Source of the DNA: Hermatobates lingyangjiaoensis
Taxonomy: Eukaryota > Arthropoda > Insecta > Hemiptera > Hermatobatidae
NCBI GenBank assembly: GCA_026182355.1
Contig: JAPFBL010000545.1
Span: 1 to 64,000, forward strand
Reading direction: 5' to 3'
Length of the DNA stretch: 64,000 nucleotides
In this document: positions 47,600-58,734 of the stretch, in pieces
Numbering within the stretch: the first letter of the stretch is position 1
How the letters are laid out: each line of letters opens with the position of its first letter
The notes under the pieces: generated by a model
What the model saw: only the letters and a program-made list of their open reading frames with translations
Database searches by the model: none
What the model was told of the DNA's origin: nothing
Made by a program: the position numbers and the translations under genes

Positions 47600-48440
47600 A
47601 AGACTTTTCATTTTTATAAAACAAATATTCATTTAATCATCAAAAACTATGTTATTTCCTTCAAAATAATTCCCTTCTGATACAATTCACTTATGCCAGC
47701 ACTTTTTCCAGTCGTCAAACACTTGAGAAATGCTCTTTTGGTATTGACTTGAGCTCTTCCTGCAATGCAGACTTAATTTCCTCAATTGTCGGAAGTCTTT
47801 GTCCTTTCATGGGCCTTTTCAATTTTGGGAAGAGGAGAAAGTCGCAGAGGCCAAGTCTGGTGAATACGGTGACTGAGGCATGATGTTAGTATTGTTTTTT
47901 ACCAAAAAAAAAACTATTCCCTAGTAACGAAGTGTGTGCATTTCATTGGCACACGTCCTATACCCAAAAGAACTGTTAAAATTGATACCATAAGTCAAAC
48001 GATACGTTAAGATCATCAGCTACAGCTCTCTGATCATGATTCGACGATTTTTTAACACGTGAAGATTATCGTCGGTTTTTCTCGTGCTGGGGCATCCGGA
48101 GGGAGGTACTTCATTAATATTTCTCGACCCACTTGGAATAACTTATACCACTAGTAATGTTTTTTTTTTGCTCAGAGTGGTATTATCGTTGGCCACTGCC
48201 AATATTTTAAGAGTTTTTTGTTCGCATAATACCATTTTTTATGCAAAAATTAACACAAAATCTCTGCTTCTTTTGTTTCAACAACTAAAATTTTCAAGCA
48301 CGCAAACACTAGTCTAACCTTATGCTTTTGTTATAAAAACGACAAATCTGTATAGTCAAAACTATGAGCATATGATCATGACCAGTATATCAAAACGCGC
48401 GAAATTAAAAAAGTCGCCTTACATTTTGAACAAACCTCCC
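47600..48440 (-). mobile_element. Mariner element, internally deleted
   Basis: The minus strand begins GGAGGTTTGTTCAAAATGTA, then AGGCGACTTTTTTAATTTCG. This resembles the subterminal sequence of arthropod-type mariner elements, whose ends carry a GTTCAAAAAGT-like phrase. It then contains a transposase relic (47645-48310). The opposite terminus is not recognisable beyond about 47600. Confidence 0.6.
47645..48310 (-). pseudogene. Mariner transposase, N- and C-terminal parts joined by an internal deletion
   Basis: N-terminal part: KTLKILAVANDNTTLSKK, SGSRNINEVPPSGCPSTRKT and DDNLHVLKNRRIMIREL, the mariner DNA-binding region with the P.SG.PST..TD linker. It then jumps, at about 47925-47950, from a LLGIGRVPMKCTH-like segment to the C-terminal catalytic end: MPQSPYSPDLA-like (with frameshifts), FLLFPKLKRPMKGQRLPT, IEEIKSALQEELKSIPKEHF, and DWKK.W..C...EGNYFEG in broken frames. 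In mariners the sequence LFPKLK..MKG.RF..IEEI marks the region after the third catalytic Asp. The central DD motifs are deleted, so it cannot be active. Confidence 0.85.
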
Positions 48441-48870
48441 AGATGTTCCATTGAAATTGTTGCCATTTCAATTCCTCTCTTCCTAGCAAGGTGTTCTAAC
48501 TTTCTGAAATATTGTTTCCACGATTAGGATCAAGGATAAATTCACAGAAAATTATATTCAGTAATCCATCAGGTGGTAAGCCTACAACACTAATAATAAG
48601 CTTACAATAAATTATGTTTATTTCAGCTTTGACCATCTTCAGAGAATTACATAAAATAATTAAAACCCCCTAAAAAAATAGAACTAACTTTACAATAATA
48701 ATGTAACTATAAGAAAAATACTTATAGCACTAAGGATCATGAGCTTCTCTTAGGTTAAAGTGAACAGTTAGTTTTTGGGAGGTTCCGTAGGAGTCAAGGT
48801 TGGTAGCGATCTGTTAAGACCATCACCGTGGGCAGAGCGTTGGTTTCTTTCTATTCCTCCATTTTATTGC
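48441..48870. other. No gene recognised
   Basis: Nothing supported. Confidence 0.4.
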
Positions 48871-49334
48871 TTTCAAAATATATAATGAGGATTCTTGAAA
48901 GCCTTTCAGTCTGGCTTTTGATGTTGAGCTGTTCTAATATATGTTGTACTTCTATAATTTGCAGCCTCCTGTGGTCATTTTATTCCTTTCAAAATATATA
49001 ATGAGGATTCTTGAAAGCCTTTCAGTCTGGCTTTTGATGTTGAGCTGTTCTAATATATGTTGTACTTTTATAATTTGCAGCCTCATATGGTCATTTTATT
49101 CCTTTCAAAATATATAATGAAGATTCTTGAAAGCCTTTCAGTCTGGCTTTTGATGTTGAGCTGTTCTAATATATGTTGTACTTCTATAATTTGCAGCCTC
49201 ATGTGGTCATTTTATTCCTTTCAAAATATATAATGAGGATTCTTGAAAGCCTTTCAGTCTGGCTTTTGATGTTGAGCTGTTCTAATATATGTTGTACTTC
49301 TATAATTTTCATCCTTATGGGATCATTTTCTTGA
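48871..49334. repeat. 116-bp tandem array, four units
   Basis: TTTCAAAATATATAATGAGG starts units at 48871, 48987, 49103 (with one change) and 49219. The unit also contains CTTGAAAGCCTTTCAGTCTG and GTTGAGCTGTTCTAATATAT. Minus-strand reading gives a short open peptide in each unit (VQHILEQLNIKSQTERLSRI), but 116 is not a multiple of 3, so the frame is lost between units. Confidence 0.92.
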
Positions 49335-50056
49335 GGTAAATAGTAATCTATATTGTTTGTTAGCATTTCAATACCCGAAAACCATGGAATGGAAATTCAA
49401 AAAAATAATCTGATGATTCACTTGATACAGATGAAACATCATCAGCAGGCTGTGCTATAAAAATCAATAATAAAAAACAGCATCCAGAGTCACAACAATA
49501 AAATATTGAGAGTCGGAATAGAAATCTGAAGTTTAGTGTTACACCTTCAAAGCCTCTCATAAACTTACTCAGTAATGCCGCAGTTCAGGAATATCGAAAG
49601 ATGCGATAAAATATTCTTTCTACTCTACTTCGAAAAGGTAAAAAAAAACCAAGATGAGTTGAATCTTCTAGCAACTAACAAAAGGAAGAAATAAACTACT
49701 GCTTTAAAAGGAATGTTGCAATCGTGAAAGGTGCTCTTTTTTATATTTTAATAAGTAAAAAATAAAAAGTAACGATATAATGTATTTAATTGTTAAATAT
49801 TATAAATGTAAATCATAAATTCTATTTTACTTATTTGTGCGTATTAATAGTAAAAATTGGGGAGTACTCCACAGGTTGTAAAGACCTAAGTTATATCAAA
49901 AAAATGCTAAAAGACTACATGAAAAATTTATCCTGTATGTCTGTTTGCCAAGGGAGTAATGTCAATTGAATTTAATATAGGGATTTTTATGTAGATTATT
50001 AGGAGAAATGTTTTAAGATGTATTCTGATTTTTTCTGGCTTCTTCTAACATAAGAA
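49335..50056. other. No gene recognised
   Basis: Nothing supported. Confidence 0.4.
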
Positions 50057-50057
50057 G

Positions 50058-50290
50058 CCTGCAGAGCTTGATACTGTTATTTACCCTGTGCTCACACAAC
50101 ACGATATTACTTCCACACCCTCTGCTCTGCAGTTATTTCATCTAATAAGAAGCTTTCCTCATCTAACGCTTTCTGCAGCAGCTTTTACAGCTCTACCTGC
50201 CAGTTCAACCTTCTATTCCAACGTGCCAGAGTGTCTGGATAGATTACACTAGTTTATTCCTCGAATTTAGTGTCACAAACAAACATGTAA
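50058..50290 (+). repeat. Direct repeat D, copy 1
   Basis: CCTGCAGAGCTTGATACTG, CGCTTTCTGCAGCAGC, AGCTCTACCTGCCAGTTCAA and GATTACACTAGTTTATTCCT recur diverged at 51313-51540. The two copies lie about 1.25 kb apart and the LINE relic at 51074-51241 lies between them. The spacing resembles a solo or paired retroelement end, but no LTR termini (TG..CA) are clear. Confidence 0.7.
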
Positions 50291-51073
50291 TAATAATTTT
50301 ATTTGAAATAGAAATTTTAATCTGGCAACCCTATTCCTAAACATGGAAATATAAATAAATTGATAACTAATGAGAAGATTATTAGAATGACTGTGATAAG
50401 AGATATCAGAGTGAAATGGTTGATAAGATGAAGGGAAGCTGGTAAGTTCAGGACGAGATAGTGAGCGTGTCCCAGTTATGTCATTGAGCCAATCTTCGCC
50501 ACCCACAGATAAAGAACACAAAGACGGCTCTGTTCTTTAATAAAAAGGCCGTTTCAATTCCTCCTGTACAGGGTAACAAATTTGATCCAGCATTCAAATG
50601 AAACTTTATTGCCATGTCAAGCCATTATTCATGTTTTTCTAACATTCATAAAAACGGTGGAATCATTTTAAATTATAAAAAACTTCTTTTACTGTTAACT
50701 ATTAATCAATAAATATTTAATCTTTTATAAATTTAATTTAGTTTGGATTGGAATTTTTTAGAATATTTTATAAAAAAAATCCTCGCACAATAGCCTGTTG
50801 TTACCAAGGATAAATATTATAATAAAAAATATCTTTGTTTTGGTTATTAAAAAGCGCATTGGATGCACTAGAGAGCTGTCTAAAGCTGTAAATACTGATC
50901 TATAATTAAATCTTTAAAACGCAACCAAATAATAATATGACTGTTCAACAAGATGTTAGAAGTATAAAATAAATATTCCAACAATATAAATAATCTACGT
51001 AGAAACAAACTAAGAAAATGTAATTAAATCTAAATGGATGCACGACACTCTTGAAATTCTAATAAAGGTTACT

Positions 51074-51241
51074 TTAAGGCGACAGTACTAATACTAAGTC
51101 AAGCGGTACAGCTGCTCTTTCGCTGGAACCATGGAAGAATGGGCATTCTTCTAGAATATGCTCCAATGTCAGAGTCATTTGGCAATGGCCACAACGTGGT
51201 CTGTTTAGCCAGTTAGAAGGAAGCTGTAATCTGGTGAGGTC
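51074..51241 (-). pseudogene. LINE ORF2 C-terminal zinc-knuckle relic (R1/Jockey/I-type)
   Basis: The minus-strand frame, closed by TAA at 51074-51076, reads DLTRLQLPSNWLNRPRC, then GHCQMTLTLEHILEECPFFH and GSSERAAVPLDLVLV. The C..C.....T.EH.L..CP.F pattern (Cys, Cys, His, Cys) is the gag-knuckle-like CCHC motif at the end of ORF2 in several LINE clades, including R1, Jockey and I. The reverse transcriptase core is absent upstream, where the frame is broken. It is a fragment, and the clade cannot be fixed from so little. Confidence 0.75.
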
Positions 51242-51312
51242 GATTCATACTGGCCTATCCTTCTCGACGTCTAGCCATTGAGTCACTCTGCTGCACCAAA
51301 CATACGAGTAAC

Positions 51313-51540
51313 AACCCTGCAGAGCTTAGTACTGCTATTTACCCTATACCCTCCTAACACGACATTATTTCTACACCTTTTGTTCTGCAGTTATTTTACC
51401 TCACTCTACCCACCCAACGCTTTCTGCTGCAGCATTGCAGCTCTACCTTCCAGTTCAAAACCTTTTATTCCAACATATCAGGGTATCTAGATAGATTACA
51501 CTAGTTTATTACTCGAATTTAGTGTCACAAATAAACATGA
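51313..51540 (+). repeat. Direct repeat D, copy 2
   Basis: See 50058-50290. This copy ends GAATTTAGTGTCACAAATAA, ACATGAAAC. Confidence 0.7.
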
Positions 51541-52039
51541 AACAATAATGTAGATACTTATCAAAAAAAAAACAAATTAAATGTTTCATAGCTGAAACAC
51601 AAAATATAACAAACGACAGAAAAGACGAAAAAAGTTAACATTTAAAACATTTCATGTATGCGAAGCAATAAACAAATTGTTGACTAACATGAAATTATTT
51701 TTTTAAAATAATTCTGCATTATATAACCCATATTATTGTAATTAGTAATTACAATCTCTAATTCGAATTTCCTTGCATTTGGTTCATTATTGCCAGTCAC
51801 TGATTTAGTTCTTTTATGATTATGGTCAAGCAGATCTTAAATTATATGATGATCAACATGAAAATAGCGTTATTAACTGTCTTGTGAAAAACTGCAAATT
51901 TTTAATCAAAATCATATAAATGTAAAAAAACATTTTGAGTAAAACACTCAACTTCACTGTAAGTCATATTGTTATCAAAACTAAAGAATAATCAATATAA
52001 CTAAGTGATATAATTTAATTCTAACGTAGTGCAATCACT
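51541..52039. other. No gene recognised
   Basis: Nothing supported. Confidence 0.4.
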
Positions 52040-52240
52040 TATTATGTGGTATTTACTCATTATAGGGTAAAAAGTTAATGAAATGATCTCCACATATAAA
52101 AATTTAATGGTATAAACAACGCGTTTCGAACACGTAGAGTTCTTCCTCAGGTGTGGAAGAACAGTACCTGTTCGAAACGCGTTGTTTATACCATTAAATT
52201 GTTATATTTGGAGACCATTTCGTTAACTTTTTATTGAACA
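52040..52240. repeat. Fold-back element, GAACAC-arm family
   Basis: Inverted arms: TTTAATGGTATAAACAACGC and GTTTCGAACACGTAG on the left, GTTCGAAACGCGTTGTTTAT and ACCATTAAA on the right, with a short centre. Minus-strand core: CTGAGGA, AGAACTCTACGTGTTC, then GAAACGCG. The right arm has a truncated stem (CTGTTC). Flank GTGGTATTTACTCATTATAG as in the other family members. Confidence 0.75.
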
Positions 52241-53023
52241 ATGATATAATTCAATTTTGTTACTACATTTCACCAATTTTATCGCAATATAAGAGGAATG
52301 CTTTATTTTGAATAGTTGACGATAACTTAGAGAATATATCGCTCCTTTGTGATTATGATTCAACAATAAAAACAAATAAATAACATTAGCATTACTTAGA
52401 ATATGGCACATAACATTGCAAACCATAGAATCATCATAACTATAGCATGAACGTTACTTTTGTAATACCATATCTTTTGAAAAACATTAATGAAACCATT
52501 AAATGAAAACGTAAATACCCAATATAATTTCAAACATACACGATGGAGTTTTTGCAGTTATTTATTTTACTAATTTGTCTTGATTAATCATTTCATAAAG
52601 TTAATAAGAGAATAATGATTAAATAGAAAGCTAATAATCAAATAACTCCAAATATTTATTTCAATTTTCATATTTAGACAAAAAATAAACAACTATATAG
52701 AATCATTCAATGGCAATGTAAGAAGAGAAAATTAGAAGTTCCTTAAAAATAATATGTCTGTAAATCATCTGTCAAAGATAAATTGACTGCAATTATTTCA
52801 TTATATTTTTTATTATTTTTAATGATCAGAATGGTTACTCCATTTGTTATAATTAATAGAAACGTAAAATTGTGACTATGGTAATTGTAACAAATAAATT
52901 TAAATTATTGAAGACTAAGAATAGAGGAAAAGGTGGCAAATGTTTTGATACAAAGTACTTCTAAAGTTGCTTTCCATTCTGTAATGTTCAAAAACATAGT
53001 GGGAAAGAAGGCAATTTCCGCTA
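52241..53023. other. No gene recognised
   Basis: Very AT-rich, nothing supported. Confidence 0.4.
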
Positions 53024-54429
53024 TCTATATAAATAAAATAATGATTTTGTCTGTACATTGCTTAGAACTGACTCATTTCAACTTTTCTTTACGTTTCATA
53101 CATTGGAGAAACCGAATCCACCCTTAGAAAAATTTCTGTCGGTTTGTCGGTTTCTCTGTTTGTCCGCAAAACTTTGTCACAAGTAAACTAAGCTACCATA
53201 AGGCATATAAAGCTGAAACTTTTACAGTAGATTTGTGTAGATCCAACTTAAAATATAGGCTCTGAATTGATTGGAAATTCAACGTAGAAGTGAAGTTATG
53301 GACATTTAAAGCAAAAACGTTTGTCACAAGTAAACTCAGTCACCATAAGACATAGCGAGCTGAAACATTGACACTGGATTTGTGTATGCCTAACTTAAAA
53401 TACGGGCTCTAAATAGATTCATAATTCAGTACAGAAACGAAGTTATAGGGCTTTAAGCGTATGTTCCTAACTTCAAAGACAAGTTTATTTTGAAAATACA
53501 CAGGTGTGGCAAGTAGGTATTGTTAGTTGATTTTAATTTCATTGGATATATTGGATATATATTCATATGAATATATTGCGTATTTGACATCTTTGAAAAG
53601 GTGTTTCCCAGAGTTGAGGATGTACTATCTATTACGAATAAATAGTTCTGTAAACGAGCAATTCTCAACTCTTAATATTAACAGGCAGGAAAAATCAACA
53701 AACAAGTTCTTACGCTATATCATACCGAGGAAAGAACTTACAAGTCAGTAAAGAGATTGGATTAGTGATGAAGAAGCAGTTCATTATCTAATTGAATTTC
53801 TTGACTCTGAATTTATTTCTCCTGGACTGCCTGCTCATGAGTAAAAACTTAAAGTAGGAGCACCAATCATGCTGCAATTTAGTAGCAGTAACAAATTTCA
53901 TGTTACGAAACATGAGTGCCCCAAAACTGTGCAACGGGACACGACTCTGAGTTCGTGCTCTACACAGATATGCCATAGAGGCGGACATTATGACTGGATG
54001 TGGTATTGGGGAGTCAGTGTGTATACCACGCATATCATTGATTCCGAGCCACTGTCTGTTTCCGTTGAAATGATTGCAATGTCCTGTCAGAGTCTATTTC
54101 GCATTGACGTTAACTAAGTCGCAAAGGGAGACTTTATCTAACGCAGGAATTCATGTTAGCGAGACCAAGTTTTTCTCACATGGTCAACTGTAGTTTATTT
54201 GCTCAAGACTCAGAGGTTCCAACTGTTTGTTCTTCCGTAAACCGGACGGACAGACAGCTAATGTGGTGTATACAGAGGCATTTGTTTAACACTGTACTAA
54301 TAATGGTATTTTCTACTATTCTATAACTTCTAATTATGGTATTAGTATATATAATACTATAATTGATATTTTGGAATACCAAGTATAACAGAATTTTTGA
54401 TTCCGTCAAAGACGGGTACGTTTGCTGGT
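53024..54429 (+). mobile_element. Helitron copy 3, non-autonomous with helicase relic
   Basis: Starts TCTATATAAATAAAATAATG, ends with the perfect hairpin CCGTC-AAA-GACGG, GTACGTTTG and CTGGT (a CTRRT terminus) at 54425-54429. It is collinear with copy 2 over the whole length, with scattered substitutions. Flanks differ from those of copies 1 and 2, which fixes the element boundaries. Confidence 0.9.
53760..54300 (+). pseudogene. Helitron Pif1-like helicase C-terminal relic (copy 3)
   Basis: The best-preserved copy. ISDEEAVHYLIEFLDSEFIS, PGLPAHE, stop, KLKVGAPIML; then in another frame LCNGTRL, IEADIMTGCGIGESVCIPRI, SLIPSHCLFPLK, LTLTKSQRETLSNAGIHVSE and TKFFSHGQL, stop, CSRL and PDGQTANVVYTEA. 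These are the motif V/VI end of the Pif1-type helicase of Helitrons. Stops at LPAHE* and HGQL* match copies 1 and 2. Confidence 0.85.
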
Positions 54430-55144
54430 AAGGAATAAATGTTTCATATTTTCTTTATGAGCTGCAAAACCATGGGATGTATAGAGGGATTATAAAATTG
54501 CTTATACGCTGCAGATTTTTTTAATTAAAATATCATAATTGAAGTAGGACACCTTCAAATAGTGTAAACCCTAAGGAATATCAAAGTAGATTTTTTCTTT
54601 TTTTTTATTAAAGTTACCCTTCACTTACAGCAAAATAAATATTGTAAAGCACCGCTTCATTTTAACATACAACACATTTTGCATATTTTTAATACATAAT
54701 TCAACAAATGAAAGGAGTTAAAAAAATGTTTCTACTATGTTTATAAAAAAATTCAATTGGTCTAAAAAATGTTAAAAAGTTTATCATTTTATGATTCTGT
54801 TCCAAACTATATCGGTAACAAACAGTTTTTCTACTTTCATAAACTTTTGAATTGGTTGTATGGACTTGACACACTGGATGCTTCTCTGATGGTGTTCTTA
54901 AGAATGAAACATCAGAAGTGAGTAAATGTCAAACAACCTCGAGAAAAATTACTATCGCCTAGTAACTTCGTCTTTAAGTATTCAAATTGGCAAGTTGTCA
55001 GGTAAAATTCAAAGTGTTTTTAAAATGAAATTTGAAAATTATTTGAAAGGTTTTATCAAAAATGTATTTGTTATACTATTAAAAACCTGTGTTTTCTAAC
55101 CCTCTGATTGCCAACAATGTTGAATGTATCAGTGGGAAAAAAAA
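54430..55144. other. No gene recognised
   Basis: Nothing supported. Confidence 0.4.
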
Positions 55145-55700
55145 TCTGGAGTGGCCTACACTCAACTTTACTATAAGTAAACTTCATATCTCTCTTCTTG
55201 AGTATATAATATATAATGTCTCATTTAAGCATAACGTAAACATTTAAATGAGAGATGTTTATTAGTCTTTCATATATGAGATAGTACAGATAGTGATTGA
55301 TCGACTTATCAATATATAAGCTTATTTTTGTATATCACACCACTGATGCAAATAATCTCATTAGCATTAATACAGCAGTAGTAACAGTGAAAGCCTAAGT
55401 GAAAATTTCTTGATACGAAACTCCTAATAGAAAACATGGCTTTTCTTCAAATAGCTAGTGGATTTCTTACATGGTTTATTTTACCACCATCTACATTAAA
55501 TATTTAAGTCAAATTTTCAATTTTAAAACAAGAAAATACCCTTATTTTCTCTGAAAAACATCGAAGAAAAAAATTTTGTTTTAAGATAATTTATAATTAA
55601 GGATGTACGATAATTACATTTATTAATCTTCAAACGAAAGATATCAATTTTGAATTATGTTTTACATTTTTGGTCTTTTATAGATCCATCTACACTATAG
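55145..55700 (+). repeat. Repeat family A copy
   Basis: TCTGGAGTGGCCTACACTCA, ACTATAAGTAAACTTCATAT, CACACCACTGATGCAAATAA and AGCTAGTGGATTTCTTACAT follow the order seen at 15200-15600. Confidence 0.65.
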
Positions 55701-56034
55701 GGCCCATTTTTGTGAAAAATATCAACTTGATCCGTCAAAGATTCTGGTAACAAGCAATGCTAACATACTCACCAATCCACACTCAGACATCATCGAAAAA
55801 GCTTCATAAATCGACTTTTGGGGCCTCAAATTATTTAATTCCGTCAAAATCTTGAGATCGAATTTTTTCACGATCACTATACTTTACTTATAGTAAAGTA
55901 GAAATGTTGGACACCCCTGGTCTACTAGTTAATCTGCTTACCATTGGTACAAAAGTTCAAAGGTCTGATAATAGTATTTTGTCAAATGAGGAAAAATAAC
56001 AATTTTTGTACACACCGTTCTCAGGAGAAGACAA

Positions 56035-56115
56035 AAAAGCTGTTAGCTTTGTGGCTTTATGATGTCAGGCATTCGTTAAAGATATGCCTACTCTAAAAGC
56101 ACTACAGAAACACAA
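56035..56115 (+). repeat. Repeat family C, short copy
   Basis: GTTAGCTTTGTGGCTTTATG, then ATGTCAGGCATTCGTTAAAG and ATGCCTACTCTAAA match 45110-45175. Confidence 0.5.
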
Positions 56116-56326
56116 AATGTAGAACACCCAAAGTAGAATCAAATTGGTTGTTTTGATATTTTCGGTGCAAGCTAAAAGAGGCAGTTGGTTTAGTTACCCC
56201 ATTCCTGCCACTACTGACCCTGCTGCTGTGTCTCTTACTACTCAATGCAACTAACAACAATTAATTAACATATTAATCATTAATTAATAATAGTGATTAA
56301 TTATTAATAATAAATAGTTATTTAAT

Positions 56327-56420
<94 letters not shown>

Positions 56421-56427
56421 TATATAA
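56327..56427. repeat. Compound (AC)n-(AT)n microsatellite
   Basis: About 50 bp of AC repeat runs directly into about 50 bp of AT repeat, then a fold-back element. Confidence 0.92.
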
Positions 56428-56595
56428 AGCTTTCACATAAACACGTGAAATAACAATCAATGATCAAACTACAATAAGAATTGGGAAACAAGACTAAGAT
56501 CTTTCAACCGTCAGTTGGGTTTTTGACTCTGACGAAGACCGCTTGTTACGGTTGAAAGATCTTAGTCTTGTTTTCACATTTCTTATTGTGGTATG

Positions 56596-56600
<5 letters not shown>
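56428..56600. repeat. G-family fold-back, complete
   Basis: Both arms are present: TTTCACATAAACACGTGAAA, GATCAAACTACAATAAGAAT, ACTAAGATCTTTCAACCGTC on the left; GACTCTGACGAAGACCGCTT, GTTACGGTTGAAAGATCTTA and GTGGTATGATCAT on the right. The element is flanked by (AT)n on both sides. Core CTGACGA, GACCGCTTGTTACGGTT, GAAA. Confidence 0.8.
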
Positions 56601-56633
<33 letters not shown>

Positions 56634-56636
<3 letters not shown>

Positions 56637-56786
56637 TTAAATTACACAAAGCACGACACAGAAAAGAGAATACAAAGAAAACTTACAGAATTCAATATTT
56701 CGAACTGTTGTTCGTCATCAGGAGAGTAGACTAGTAGAGAGGACGAAGTGAGAGAGATCTCCCCACGTCGAAGAACGGAGCGCGAA

Positions 56787-56820
<34 letters not shown>
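56634..56820 (-). repeat. I-family element between (AT)n tracts, well-formed core
   Basis: Minus strand: TCCTGATGACGAACAACAGT, then TCGAAATATTGAATTCTG. Core CTGATGA, GAAC-AACA-GTTC stem-loop, GAAAT. The remainder (AGAGATCTCCCCACGTCGAA) is GC-richer. Only one arm is visible. Confidence 0.65.
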
Positions 56821-56823
<3 letters not shown>

Positions 56824-57080
56824 TTTAACACAGAGAAAAGAACACAGAAAGACACTACAGAACTCACTTCGATATTTCGACATCCGTCGTCATCGGGAAG
56901 AAGTGCGAAGTACTCGCGTTGAGAAGCAAACTGCTACTCGCACTTCTTCCCGATGACGACAGATGTCGAAATATCGAAGTGAGTTCTGTAGTGTCTTTCT
57001 GTGTTCTTTTATTTTCTGTGTTCTTTGTCTCTGTTTCTTTTCTTTCTGTGTTCTTAAAGTGTTTATTGTCCACACAGACC
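56821..57080. repeat. I-family palindrome
   Basis: Arms run from ACACTTTAACACAGAGAAAA to the inverse ending TTCTTAAAGTGT. The right arm reads CCGATGA, C, GACAGATGTC, GAAATATCG. The left arm is the same without one base. The four overlapping short frames here are shadows of the palindrome. Confidence 0.8.
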
Positions 57081-57109
57081 TTTCATTTTATTCGAAGTAT
57101 ATATATTCA

Positions 57110-57235
57110 AACCACAATAAGATGGGGGAAAAAAAGACCAAGAACTTTCAACAGTAACAAGCGGTCTTCGTCAGAGTCAATACTCCAATAGTTGGGTTTC
57201 ACGTGAGATTGATTGTGTATTCTTGTTATATATAT
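57110..57235. repeat. G-family fold-back, short return arm
   Basis: CAAACCACAATAAGATGGG, CCAAGAACTTTCAACAGTA, AGCGGTCTTCGTCAGAGTC, then TTGGGTTTCACGTGAGATTG. Confidence 0.65.
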
Positions 57236-58209
57236 AAATTAATAATCAACAATAACTCTTGATATAATGTATTTCATTTGACCCATATGAAAAAAATTTG
57301 ACCCATATGAATTTTATTAAACCCATATGACAAAAATAATAAGAGCATACTGATTAAATGCTCTAAAACAATAATGGATATCTGTAAAACCATTTTATGT
57401 TCTTCAAAACTATAAAATTTAGCGAACAACATAAAATGTTATTCATCATGATTTCTTTGATAATCACGGTATAAATTAATGTTCATAAAACACATTACGA
57501 CATAAATTTATGTATTCCTATGAAAGTATTTACCAACGAAAAAATCATTTTTTTATTGCATGAAATGATTAATATTTCCATGTTGTATTGATTTAACTTC
57601 CCAAATATCGCTACATCAATTTTATTTGAATTTATCAAATAAAAGATTTCATATATTTTTTGAGTATATGTTATATTTTAAAAGAAATTCAAATGTTAGT
57701 CGAATCTCTATAATTCATGATTGCCACCAAGAAAGCTATTTAGTTTCCTAAAAATACTTCCCCATTAGTGGTTAGTTGATGGTGTTTCAAAGCTAATTCA
57801 AGACTTGTAGAATCTGGTAACCACAGTTTGTTAACAACAGCACGTAGTAAGGACTAAACTTCCGCCCACTAGGCAGAATAAAACATGGCTCTAATTAACT
57901 ATTGGATTTAAATACAATCAACAAAAATCAGGCTTTTATTTTCCCTTTAACTTCATTAAAAAATTTTCGAGAAAAAACTTTCCTTTAACGAATTATTTTA
58001 TTAAACGAATAAGCATTAATAATTCTTATTTAAAGTCTACTGGTTTATTTATATGCCTTAATTTATTCAAACTAGCCCTCAACACAACAAGTCAAACACC
58101 AGAAACCCTTACTGATAAACAAAAACAGAAATCATAATTCCAAGCCACCTTTCATAATCAGAAACAGAAGTTTATAACTTGAAAGACAAATAAGATTGAT
58201 TTTCGTTTC
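57236..58209. other. No gene recognised; short CCCATATGA repeats
   Basis: TTGACCCATATGA-type phrases recur at about 57278, 57300 and 57320, a three-unit degenerate short repeat. Nothing else. Confidence 0.5.
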
Positions 58210-58445
58210 CCTTCTATGTCATATGCTTCTTTTCCTGAAAATGGCGGAGGTCGAAATATTAAAGTAAGTCTTTGTCGGTGTTTATTCTGATATATATATA
58301 TATATATAAAGATTTCACGTAAACTCATAATCAGCAGTCTTCGTCAGAGTCAAAACCCCAATAATTAGGTTTCACGTGACATTGATTGTTGTTTCACATG
58401 TTTATTGTGTTTTCTTATTATATATATATATATATATATATATAA
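58210..58445. repeat. I-family scrap, (AT)n and G-family scrap
   Basis: CCTGAAAATGGCGGAGGTCG and AAATATTAAAGTAAGTC are a decayed I-family core. (AT)n follows at 58292-58308, then AAGATTTCACGTAAACTCAT, GCAGTCTTCGTCAGAGTC and GGTTTCACGTGACATTGATT from the G family. Confidence 0.55.
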
Positions 58446-58600
58446 AGATTTCACATAATCACGTGAAACAACAATCAATGATGAAACCACAATAAGAAAT
58501 GGGAAAACAAGACTGAAATCAGTTGGGTTTTTGACTCTGACGAAGACCGCTTGTTACGGTTGAAAGATCTTAGTCTTGTTTTCCTATTTCTGATAAATGG
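58446..58600. repeat. G-family fold-back with full right arm
   Basis: AAGATTTCACATAATCACGT, CAATCAATGATGAAACCACA; right arm GGGTTTTTGACTCTGACGAA, GACCGCTTGTTACGGTTGAA and AGATCTTAGTCTTGTTTTCC. The left arm lacks the internal part. Confidence 0.7.
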
Positions 58601-58734
58601 AAAAAAGAAATAAGAAAATTGGAAAAGCTGTTCAAGAAATGCACAAGAAAGGAAATAGTTAAGAAATTTAAATGGGTATGCCTTAATGAAGGTCTGCTCC
58701 TTAAATATAGATTATATATATAGTAAATGTAAAT

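Noticed and set aside
50058..51540. Direct repeats D as the two LTRs of a retrotransposon.
   Set aside because: They lack TG..CA termini. The DNA between them contains a LINE C-terminal relic and no gag-pol motifs.
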